The translations under genes and the position numbers were made by a program. Positions 17,073 through 24,606 of a DNA stretch of 37,485 nucleotides are shown here, piece after piece. The stretch is from Melioribacter roseus. GTDB taxonomy: Bacteria > Bacteroidota > Ignavibacteria > Ignavibacteriales > Melioribacteraceae. The DNA lies in NCBI GenBank assembly GCA_020723165.1, contig DYJK01000023.1, positions 1 to 37,485 on the forward strand. The letters are read 5' to 3'. Numbering within the stretch: position 1 is the first letter of the stretch; each line of letters opens with the position of its first letter. The notes beneath the pieces are model-generated. The model made no database searches. It saw nothing but the letters and a program-made list of their open reading frames with translations, and had not been told where the DNA came from.

Positions 17073-20000
17073 CTAGGATAACTTCTTTTCTATATTGTTA
17101 AAATAGTAATTCTCCTGATAATGAATAGTTGGTTTAATTGGATCAAATGTCGATAGATCAACAATCGAATCGCTAATCTTCAATATTTTTTCGTTGAATC
17201 CATTGTTAAAATATCCCGGTAACCACGAGCTATTATTCCCAACGTAATTATGTAATCTGTTTACTTTATTGATCTCATGATTGATATCTGATAGAGAGTC
17301 ATAGTGAAATTGATCTGAGAAATATGCAGCCAGTTTTGATATGATTTCCCAATTTTCAAATTCATGCAAGCCATTAATTATCTTAGGGACAACTTGATAA
17401 GTATTATCACATCTAACAAAAGTACCGGGCTGCTCAAGATAAGTTGCTGCCGGTAATACAACATCTGCTTCTATCGTTGTATCTGTGCGGAATGAATCGC
17501 AGACAACTGTGAATTCAACACCGTTAAAATATTTTCTGTTATTTTTTTCGATTAACGGATCTTCTCCAAAAATCAATAATGCTTTTATTTCTCCCCTTCT
17601 TAATTTTTTTGAAAGATCATTAGTTTTGAAAATATTTTTCAAATCAATCGACCATAAATTTCCGATTCTTGTTACTTCTTCATGCTCGCTATTCTTAACA
17701 TACCCGGGGAGATGATTTGGATTAGCGCCCATCTCCATTGAACCGACAGCATTGTTAAATTCACGCAATATGATAATACCGTTATTCGGCTTTCCTATTC
17801 TACCAGTTAATGTTAGGAAGTTACCCACAGCTTGTAAATCATTAATCGATTTATCACTCGTTGAATCTAAGTTATAAACAAATATCACATTTGATTCAAG
17901 GTTTTGTAACAGCCCGATAAACCTAGAATATTTCTCTTCATCTATACCGGTAATTTGTAAAAAATCTTGACCAATATATCCAGCCATGCCTTTTGAAAAT
18001 TCATCTATATCAATTTTATGTTGATGTACGAAATCTTCATTAATTTTATTTTTATCGATTAAGTGATTGATAAGACTATTAATAAGTAAAGTATTAGTTC
18101 CTTTTTTACTATCTACCCAAAGGTCAGCATATTTAGTAAGCTGAATTTCAGAAGAATTTATCAGTACAAGTTTAGCACCATTTTTCTGTGCTGCTTTTAT
18201 CTTCATCTCCATTACTAAATTATCTTCGGACAGATTTGAATTTAGTACAACAATAATATCTGCTTTGTCGATTTCATCAATAGCAACCGTTGATGATGTA
18301 AAACCGAGCATATCATCAAGACTATTTTGTTCGATACCGTACAGAAGATTTGAAAAGCTTGATATGTTATTATTCTTTAGTCCAACCCTCGCAAATTTTT
18401 GAAGCAAATAGAGTTCCTCATTTGATAGCTTTGGAGATGCCATCACAGCGATTGAATCGCCGCCATATTCTTCAATTATAGCTCTTAATTTTTTACTTAC
18501 ATAAAGCAGCGCATCTTCTTCATTTACATTATGAATTAAACCGTTTCTACGAATCTGTGGATTTAGTATTCTGTCCTTTTCCAGAAGATACCGATGACCA
18601 AACCTACCTTTTGAGCATAGATAACCTTTGTTATGTGATTCTTTTATTTCTTCTGTCGAATTGGAAACGAAGAAAATATCGTCATTAATTTTTTTGATGT
18701 TGACCTTGCATCCTATCGAGCAGAAATTGCATACGGTCTCGTGATTTTCTTTCGGTAAAGTCCCTAATATTTTAAATGGATATTTTTCGCTAATAGCACC
18801 GGTTGGACACGCATCAATGCAATTACCGCAGTTGATACAGTTCGTCTCTAAAAGTGATTTTTCCATAGCCGGTTTAACAACAGATTTAAATCCACGATAA
18901 ACAAAACCAAGAGCCGATACCTTTAACACCTCTGTGCAAGTTCTAACACACTTTCCGCAATTAATACACTTGTTGGGATCTAACTGTATGAAGGGATGCC
19001 TCCCATCAATCATATATTTTTTTGTCTCGCCTACAAATTCATTTATATCAATATTATATTCATCGCAATATTTTCTTAGCTGGCAGTCAGAATATTCCGA
19101 ACATCCGCATTCAAGGCATCTTTCTGTTTCATATAAACATTGCTCTTCAGAAAATCCGAGGTCTACTTCTTTGAAATTATGTACACGATCAATTATTGAT
19201 AACTCATACATTTTTTCGCGTGCTAATTTTTTTGTCTGTTCAAATTCCCTTTCGGATAAATTTGAAAGTTTGTGTTTCAAGCTGTAGTAATGGCTGTTCT
19301 CTTTTTCAGCTTTACCTAATTTGATAAAACTCATTATAGATTTAGCGGCTTTTTTACCTTGAGCGATAGACATTATTGCAGTTAATGGACCGGTCACAAC
19401 ATCACCACCGGCAAATACACCCGGTATTGATGTCTCTAACGTTTCATTGTTCACACATACTGTTCCCCATTTCTCAAGTGTACAGTCTTTATCATATTTA
19501 GAGAAATTGTTATCAACAGATTGGCCAATTGCCCCTATCAAAAAATCACAATCAATTTTAAATTCTGATCCTACTACCGGTACCGGTTTCGGTCTTTCAC
19601 CGGGTTTGCTCTCAACAAGTTCCATCTTCAAACATTCTACGCCTTTCAACTTATTATTTTCTGATATGATTGATTTCGGATTCGTCAAGAATAAAATTTC
19701 AATTCCTTCTTTTTGTGCTGCTTCTATTTCTTCATGGTTAGCCGGCATTTCATTTATACTTCTTCTGTAAACAATTTTTACTTCTTCTGCACCGCAGCGC
19801 ATAGCTGTGCGTGCTGCATCAATTGCAGTGTTTCCGCCGCCAACTACAATTACTCTACCATGCAGTTGTGGAATGTAACTCAAAACAACTTCACGTAGAA
19901 AATCGATGCCTCTAAAGATTCCAAATATTTTATCTTCTCCATCCAAGCCGAGTTTGCTTGCTTTATGTGCACCAACACTAAGATAAACTGAATCATATCC

Positions 20001-20831
20001 GCTTCGTAATAAATCTTTTATACTGAAATCAACCCCCAGTTCAACGCTGGTTTTTACTTCTACACCAAGATCAATAATCCAATTTATTTCCATGTCTAAA
20101 ATCTTCTTCGGTAACCGGTATTCAGGAATTCCATAGCGCAGCATTCCCCCTAACTTGGGAAGTTTTTCAAAAATTGTAACAGAATATCCTTCAAGCGTTA
20201 GGTAGTAAGCGCAAGATAATCCCGATGGACCACCGCCAACAACTGCAACTTTTTTATTATTTTTTTCCTTAACAGTTGGTCTCCATTTATGCGGTGCGTC
20301 TTCATCAGCTATAAACCTTTTGAGTGCATTTACAGCTATCGGTTCATCAACATAATTTCTTCTGCAAGCTGCTTCGCAATCACGCACGCAAACTCTTCCA
20401 ATGGAAAGCGGTAATGGATTATTTTCTTTAACAAGTTTAAGCGCTTCTTCGTATTTACCCATCGATATAAGTGCAATATAAGTTTGAGCATCAACACCCG
20501 CCGGACAGTTATTTTTGCATGGACCAATACAATCAGCATAATGATTGGACATCAATAACTCTAGAGCAGTTTTCCTTGAATCGATAACCAATTTACTTTT
20601 TGTCTGTATTTTCATTCCATTCTGAATCTTAGTAGAACATGACGGGACTAGTTTGTTCATCCCTTCAACCTCAACAACACATAAAAAACATGATGTAAAA
20701 TGTTCTAATCTTTTATCATGGCACAAGGTTGGAATGCTGTCAATATTATTTTCGTGAACAACTTCAAAAATAGTTTTATCCGGTGTCGTTAATATTTGTT
20801 TACCGTTAATTGTTACATTGATTTGTTCCAT
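17073..20831 (-). CDS. stnC-like: Stn-type transhydrogenase large subunit: NuoG-like protein fused to a GltD/NfnB-like NADP(H) domain
   Basis: The 1252-residue multidomain redox protein begins with a plant-type [2Fe-2S] domain (Cys37, Cys48, Cys51, Cys65). A His97/Cys101/Cys105/Cys109 segment then merges the NuoG His-Cys3 motif with the GltD-type Cys block (further Cys148, Cys152, Cys156). A GltD/NfnB flavoprotein domain spans about 193-520 (VVGGGPSGLSCAYYL, VVGGGNTAIDAARTAM, FAGGDVVTGPLTAI). A Cys-rich link starts at Cys572, followed by two ferredoxin-like 4Fe-4S motifs (about 620-690), a CNFCSIGC cluster motif (about 700) and a molybdopterin-oxidoreductase-like domain to the end. That domain lacks a Cys/Sec ligand where formate dehydrogenases have one (near NNNISSFSNLLYG, about 815-831), so it looks catalytically silent, as in NuoG. 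With NuoE- and NuoF-like genes upstream this matches the reported StnC architecture. A formate dehydrogenase role is the weaker alternative. Confidence 0.75.
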   Translation of the reverse strand: MEQINVTINGKQILTTPDKTIFEVVHENNIDSIPTLCHDKRLEHFTSCFLCVVEVEGMNKLVPSCSTKIQNGMKIQTKSKLVIDSRKTALELLMSNHYADCIGPCKNNCPAGVDAQTYIALISMGKYEEALKLVKENNPLPLSIGRVCVRDCEAACRRNYVDEPIAVNALKRFIADEDAPHKWRPTVKEKNNKKVAVVGGGPSGLSCAYYLTLEGYSVTIFEKLPKLGGMLRYGIPEYRLPKKILDMEINWIIDLGVEVKTSVELGVDFSIKDLLRSGYDSVYLSVGAHKASKLGLDGEDKIFGIFRGIDFLREVVLSYIPQLHGRVIVVGGGNTAIDAARTAMRCGAEEVKIVYRRSINEMPANHEEIEAAQKEGIEILFLTNPKSIISENNKLKGVECLKMELVESKPGERPKPVPVVGSEFKIDCDFLIGAIGQSVDNNFSKYDKDCTLEKWGTVCVNNETLETSIPGVFAGGDVVTGPLTAIMSIAQGKKAAKSIMSFIKLGKAEKENSHYYSLKHKLSNLSEREFEQTKKLAREKMYELSIIDRVHNFKEVDLGFSEEQCLYETERCLECGCSEYSDCQLRKYCDEYNIDINEFVGETKKYMIDGRHPFIQLDPNKCINCGKCVRTCTEVLKVSALGFVYRGFKSVVKPAMEKSLLETNCINCGNCIDACPTGAISEKYPFKILGTLPKENHETVCNFCSIGCKVNIKKINDDIFFVSNSTEEIKESHNKGYLCSKGRFGHRYLLEKDRILNPQIRRNGLIHNVNEEDALLYVSKKLRAIIEEYGGDSIAVMASPKLSNEELYLLQKFARVGLKNNNISSFSNLLYGIEQNSLDDMLGFTSSTVAIDEIDKADIIVVLNSNLSEDNLVMEMKIKAAQKNGAKLVLINSSEIQLTKYADLWVDSKKGTNTLLINSLINHLIDKNKINEDFVHQHKIDIDEFSKGMAGYIGQDFLQITGIDEEKYSRFIGLLQNLESNVIFVYNLDSTSDKSINDLQAVGNFLTLTGRIGKPNNGIIILREFNNAVGSMEMGANPNHLPGYVKNSEHEEVTRIGNLWSIDLKNIFKTNDLSKKLRRGEIKALLIFGEDPLIEKNNRKYFNGVEFTVVCDSFRTDTTIEADVVLPAATYLEQPGTFVRCDNTYQVVPKIINGLHEFENWEIISKLAAYFSDQFHYDSLSDINHEINKVNRLHNYVGNNSSWLPGYFNNGFNEKILKISDSIVDLSTFDPIKPTIHYQENYYFNNIEKKLS

Positions 20832-20848
20832 AGCTTAACCCCGAATTA

Positions 20849-22612
20849 TTATACTTTGATTATTGCATCAAGTTTACAGACATCATAGCACTTACCGCAT
20901 TTAATACAAAGACCTTCGTTGAGAACGTGAACTTCTTTTTTATTACCGGTTATTGCACCGCTTGGACAAACTTTTATACACACGCCGCATCCTTTACAAT
21001 TTTCTTCAACAATTTGGTACGAGATGAGAGAAGAACAATTATGCGCCGGACACTTTTTATCAAAAATGTGCGCTTCATATTCTTCACGGAAATATTTTAG
21101 TGTTGTTAAAACTGGATTAGGTGCTGTCTGCCCTAAACCGCAAAGACTGCCCATTTTAATTTTGGAAGCAAGTTCTTCCAGCAATGAAATATCCCGTTCC
21201 CTTCCTTCACCATCAGTAATCCTCTCCAATATTTCTAACATTCGCTTAGTCCCGATCCTACAGAAGGTACATTTACCGCAAGATTCTAATTGGGTGAAAT
21301 TGAGAAAATATTTTGCAAGATCGACCATACATGTTGTATCGTCAAGTATTATAAGTCCGCCGGAACCCATGATAGCACCGGTTCGTGTAATTTCATCGTA
21401 ATCAATTTTAAGATCACCCATGCTTGCCGGGATGCATCCGCCGGATGGACCGCCAATTTGTACTGCTTTAAACTTTCTATTATTTTTTATTCCGCCGCCA
21501 ACTTCATAGACTATTTCGTTGATCGTCATGCCCATCGGTACTTCAACCAAACCGCTTCTCTTAACTTTACCGGCAAGAGCAAAAACTTTTGTACCCTTAC
21601 TTTTTTCCGTGCCCATAGCGGCATATTCTTGCCAGCCATGCAAAATTATCCATGATACATTCGCATACGTTTCAACATTATTAATATTTGTAGGTTTACC
21701 CCACAATCCTTTATTAGCCGGAAACGGCGGACGCAGTCTAGGCACACCTCTTTTACCTTCGATAGATGCCATCAATGCAGTTTCTTCTCCGCATACAAAT
21801 GCACCGGCACCTTCTTTTATCTTAATATCAAAGTTGAATTTTGAACCGAATATTTTTTCTCCTAAAAATCCCCAGCTTCTACATTGATTCAGTGCATTCC
21901 TCAATCGTTTAATCGCTAGAGGATATTCCGCACGGCAATAAATGTATCCTTCGTCTGCACCAATAGTATAAGCAGCGATCATCATACCTTCTAAAACCGA
22001 ATGGGGGTCTCCTTCAAGAACACTTCTATCCATGAATGCACCCGGGTCACCTTCATCAGCATTACAGATTACATACTTTTTATCTGAGATTGTCTGCTTC
22101 GCAAATTTCCATTTCATCCCGGTTGAAAAACCTCCGCCGCCTCTGCCGCGTAAACCTGATTTTATTATTTGATCAATCACTTCTTCCGGAGAATAGTTTT
22201 CAATTACCGTCTGAATAGCTTTATACCCGTCGCGAGAAATGTACTCATCAATAATGTTGGGATTTATAACTCCGCAATTTCTTAATACAATTCTCTTCTG
22301 GTTTTTGAAAAATGATTCCTCTTTACAAGACTCATTACTTTTTATAACCCATTCTGAAACCGGATTTCCATTTATCAAATGTTCGTTTACAATCTTACCT
22401 ACTTTATCAACAGTAACTTTAGAGTAGAGACAAGAATTCTTTTCGTCTTCAATTTCTACAAGAGCTTCTTCGTAGCACATTCCCATACAGCCGGTTTCAC
22501 TCAATTCGGCATCAATGTTTTTGCTGCGGAGTTCTTCTTTAAATTTGTTGAATATTAATTCACCGCCGGCAGAAATGCCGCATGTTCCAAGCCCGACTTT
22601 AATTTTTTTCAT
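20849..22612 (-). CDS. stnB-like: NuoF/HydB-like FMN, NADH and Fe-S subunit (bifurcating core)
   Basis: The 587-residue product starts at ATG 22612. A thioredoxin-like N-terminal domain has Cys11, Cys42 and Cys46. The NuoF core carries GRGGGGFSTGMKW (NADH/FMN), NADEGDPGAFMDRS, GAGAFVCGEETALMASIEG and an SLBB-like segment, with the 4Fe-4S motif ESCGKCTFCRIG. At the C terminus are two ferredoxin-type 4Fe-4S motifs (CKGCGVCIKVCP and CIKCGKCYDVC). The C-terminal ferredoxin pair separates it from complex I NuoF and links it to HydB/HndC/StnB of electron-bifurcating enzymes. A longer reading to 22696 exists, but it would be encoded wholly within the nuoE-like gene; this start overlaps that gene by only 14 bp. 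Confidence 0.88.
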   Translation of the reverse strand: MKKIKVGLGTCGISAGGELIFNKFKEELRSKNIDAELSETGCMGMCYEEALVEIEDEKNSCLYSKVTVDKVGKIVNEHLINGNPVSEWVIKSNESCKEESFFKNQKRIVLRNCGVINPNIIDEYISRDGYKAIQTVIENYSPEEVIDQIIKSGLRGRGGGGFSTGMKWKFAKQTISDKKYVICNADEGDPGAFMDRSVLEGDPHSVLEGMMIAAYTIGADEGYIYCRAEYPLAIKRLRNALNQCRSWGFLGEKIFGSKFNFDIKIKEGAGAFVCGEETALMASIEGKRGVPRLRPPFPANKGLWGKPTNINNVETYANVSWIILHGWQEYAAMGTEKSKGTKVFALAGKVKRSGLVEVPMGMTINEIVYEVGGGIKNNRKFKAVQIGGPSGGCIPASMGDLKIDYDEITRTGAIMGSGGLIILDDTTCMVDLAKYFLNFTQLESCGKCTFCRIGTKRMLEILERITDGEGRERDISLLEELASKIKMGSLCGLGQTAPNPVLTTLKYFREEYEAHIFDKKCPAHNCSSLISYQIVEENCKGCGVCIKVCPSGAITGNKKEVHVLNEGLCIKCGKCYDVCKLDAIIKV

Positions 22613-23117
22613 ATTCAACTCTGCATAGTTCTTCGGTTTTAATTTTCTTAATCGTCTTTTTGATCTTATCAATCGTGAGATTTCCATAAGTATCATTGTT
22701 AACCATCATAACCGGTGCTAATGAGCAGCATCCTAAACATGCAACTGATAGAAGACTAAATACACCATCGTCTGTTGTTTCACCGACTGTAATGCCCAAT
22801 TCATCATTGAGAGCTGAGAGAACTGTTTTTGCACCGTTCACATGGCAAGCAGTACCTTCACATATCCTGACAATATTTTTACCCATTGGTTTCAACCGGA
22901 ACTGTGCATAGAACGTGATAACACCGTAAATTTCCGCAGCCGGAATTTTAACTAACTCGCTTATGTAGTGAATTACTTTTTCCGGGACATATCCATAAGA
23001 ATCTTGTGCAGACTGTAACAAAGGAATTAGTGAACCGTGCTGATGTCTTTTGTTAATGAGGTCAACTTTGAAGTTGAGAATTTCTTTTTTCTCCTCGAGT
23101 ATTTCTACATCTTCCAT
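22599..23117 (-). CDS. stnA-like: NuoE/HydC-like [2Fe-2S] thioredoxin-fold subunit
   Basis: The 172-residue product has the standard NuoE length. An N-terminal helical bundle (LIPLLQSAQDSYGYVPEKVI) precedes the thioredoxin-like domain that holds one [2Fe-2S] cluster through Cys86, Cys91, Cys127 and Cys131 (CEGTAC and CLGCC blocks). It is the partner of the NuoF-like subunit encoded directly downstream, with overlapping ends. The start ATG has AAGGTG 7 nt upstream. No other complex I genes (NuoA-D, H-N) are present, so it belongs to a soluble NuoEF-type module. Confidence 0.92.
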   Translation of the reverse strand: MEDVEILEEKKEILNFKVDLINKRHQHGSLIPLLQSAQDSYGYVPEKVIHYISELVKIPAAEIYGVITFYAQFRLKPMGKNIVRICEGTACHVNGAKTVLSALNDELGITVGETTDDGVFSLLSVACLGCCSLAPVMMVNNDTYGNLTIDKIKKTIKKIKTEELCRVEYEKN

Positions 23118-23149
23118 AATTATACACCTTCATTTTTAAAAGAAAGGAA

Positions 23150-23194
23150 GTACAAGGTATTTGTCCGCACTGTTACACAGACAAGTACTTGTAC
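23150..23194. repeat. Long imperfect inverted repeat between the REC-Lrp gene and the nuoE-like gene
   Basis: The arms gtacaaggtatttgtc (23150-23165) and gacaagtacttgtac (23180-23194) pair almost fully around a 14-nt loop. No U-tract follows on the minus strand. It sits 33 nt before the nuoE-like start and may be an mRNA processing or stabilising hairpin, or an operator. Confidence 0.5.
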
Positions 23195-23239
23195 AGTAAT
23201 CTATTCTTGAAACAGAAAACCCTATAAATAAATCCAAGA

Positions 23240-24229
23240 TTACATTTCAAATATGTTTATAATTGGATATTCCTTTACCTTTAACACACCATCAAGATTG
23301 ATAATTTTCTTTTCAATGATTTTATCAATCTCGCCGAATTGTGAACCGTATATCATCAATATTAAATTGTAATTGCCGAATGTATAATCACAATAAAGAA
23401 CATTTTCGGTTAATCGCAGCACCGGATAAATTTGCTCTAATTTTTCTCTGTCAACATCGACAAGCACGTATGAATAAACAGATTTTTGAGAATCCCTTGA
23501 TTTACTCATACCGGGCATATCTTCAAAAGTAGTAATGCCGGCAGCATTAATAATTTCTTTTATTCCGTCATTAAGTACCGGAATACCGACCGGTAAAAAC
23601 TGGGTAGAATTTATTCCTTCAAGATTTTTTATGTCTTTATCAAAAAATTTGCGGCAGCTTTCAATCGAATCGCTTTGTATTAACAAAAAAATATCAATGT
23701 CGCCTTTGGTTGCATCGCAGTAAAGAACGTTATCCATGAAGTATAATTTTTTATACAAAGCGAAGAAATCGGTATTCTCTTTTACTTTTATCATCACATA
23801 GGCAGAAACAGTATTTGCATCTTTCTTTTCAACTATTTCAATTTGTTTCGGTTTTTTATCGAGTATCTCATTGATCTTTTGAGTAATTTCATCCGCGGTG
23901 AAAGGTTTTTCAATTAAGCCATCGGCTTGCAATTCCTCCAAATCGCCAAAATCCAATTTGTCTGCATAGCCGGTTATATACATCATTGTTGTATCAGGAT
24001 ATTTTGATTTAATGATCTTGCCAAGTTTAATTCCGTTGATATCCGGCAGATTGATATCTACAAGAACAGTATCCAGGTTGACAGCATTCTTCTTATAGAG
24101 TTCAAGTTTGTTGAGTGCAGTAAAACCGTTTTCACAAGGTTCTACATCAAATCCTAATTGTTTAAGACCTAATGAGAGCGACCTTCTTAAAGACGATTCA
24201 TCATCTATTAGCAGAATTCTTTTTTGCAT
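23240..24229 (-). CDS. Response regulator with two Lrp/AsnC-type ligand-binding (RAM) domains and no DNA-binding domain
   Basis: The 329-residue product starts at ATG 24229 with AGGAG 6 nt upstream; a longer frame to 24268 lacks such a site. The receiver domain (about 1-120) has MQKRILLIDDESSL, phosphoacceptor Asp58 and the KPF signature. Two similar halves follow, at about 135-205 and 245-325. Each runs as a beta strand (VSAYVMIKV; VYSYVLVDV), a helix, a VLYCDAT/VLYCDYT-GD/N strand pair, a LLI/LMI strand and a final helix-strand. This is the alpha-beta sandwich of Lrp/AsnC effector domains. No helix-turn-helix is seen. It is the first gene of the Stn-like operon. The protein may bind a small metabolite and act by protein contact, perhaps on the kinase or the enzyme (inference). 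Confidence 0.75.
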   Translation of the reverse strand: MQKRILLIDDESSLRRSLSLGLKQLGFDVEPCENGFTALNKLELYKKNAVNLDTVLVDINLPDINGIKLGKIIKSKYPDTTMMYITGYADKLDFGDLEELQADGLIEKPFTADEITQKINEILDKKPKQIEIVEKKDANTVSAYVMIKVKENTDFFALYKKLYFMDNVLYCDATKGDIDIFLLIQSDSIESCRKFFDKDIKNLEGINSTQFLPVGIPVLNDGIKEIINAAGITTFEDMPGMSKSRDSQKSVYSYVLVDVDREKLEQIYPVLRLTENVLYCDYTFGNYNLILMIYGSQFGEIDKIIEKKIINLDGVLKVKEYPIINIFEM

Positions 24230-24606
24230 TGTATTCTCCTTCTTAATAATCCTTCTAAGACTATTCAATCAGCATACCAATCTATTTTGTTTGAAATTTT
24301 AGTCTATTGAGGTAAATAAGTATGAAGTAAAATGATCGATAGTAAACTTTTTTAACAGCAATTATCTAATTCGTTGTTATGAAACAAAATAAAGTATGAT
24401 AATTTTTTTAACACATTTGTTAATTATTAATAAGATGTAAAGTCCAGAATAATAAGAGCATCAGCTTTAAAGTTCTGATTGACAATAGAAATATTTTCTC
24501 CGGTAAAAAAATATTTGATAATTTTCGAATGAAAATCTCTTGATAATCAGGTAAAGAATTATGAAAGAGAGACTTAAAATGAAAGTACTGATATTAAGGA
24601 AAACAC
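24230..24606. promoter_or_regulatory. 377-bp divergent control region between the Stn-like operon and nfnAB
   Basis: There is no gene here. It must hold both divergent promoters. Visible are a sigma54-like element toward the Stn-like operon (24264-24280), a perfect palindrome TTAACA-catt-TGTTAA (24408-24423), and two copies of TTGATAATyTTC-like or TTGATAATC sequence (about 24515-24526 and 24540-24548). No convincing TAnnTTTG promoter for nfnA was found. Confidence 0.5.
24264..24280 (-). promoter_or_regulatory. Sigma54-like -24/-12 promoter candidate for the Stn-like operon
   Basis: The minus strand reads TTGGTATG-CTGA-TTGAA against the consensus TTGGCACG-N4-TTGCA. The invariant GG and the GG-to-G spacing are right, but the -12 GC is GA. 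Transcription would start near 24254, 25 nt before the REC-Lrp ATG. The operon's last gene encodes a sigma54 activator, which makes the match more meaningful. Confidence 0.35.

Noticed and set aside
17073-20831. Active formate dehydrogenase or [FeFe]-hydrogenase subunit
   Set aside because: No Sec/Cys-His at the expected active-site position, no in-frame TGA, and no H-cluster motifs (TSCCP, MPC) anywhere in the product.
22612-22696. Extended N terminus of the NuoF-like protein or a nuoE-nuoF frameshift fusion
   Set aside because: The extra 28 residues are basic, lie wholly within the nuoE-like gene, and both proteins have complete termini without them.
20849-23117. Part of a respiratory complex I operon
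   Set aside because: Only NuoE-, NuoF- and NuoG-like genes are present, the NuoF-like protein has the extra ferredoxin pair of bifurcating enzymes, and no membrane subunits are nearby.
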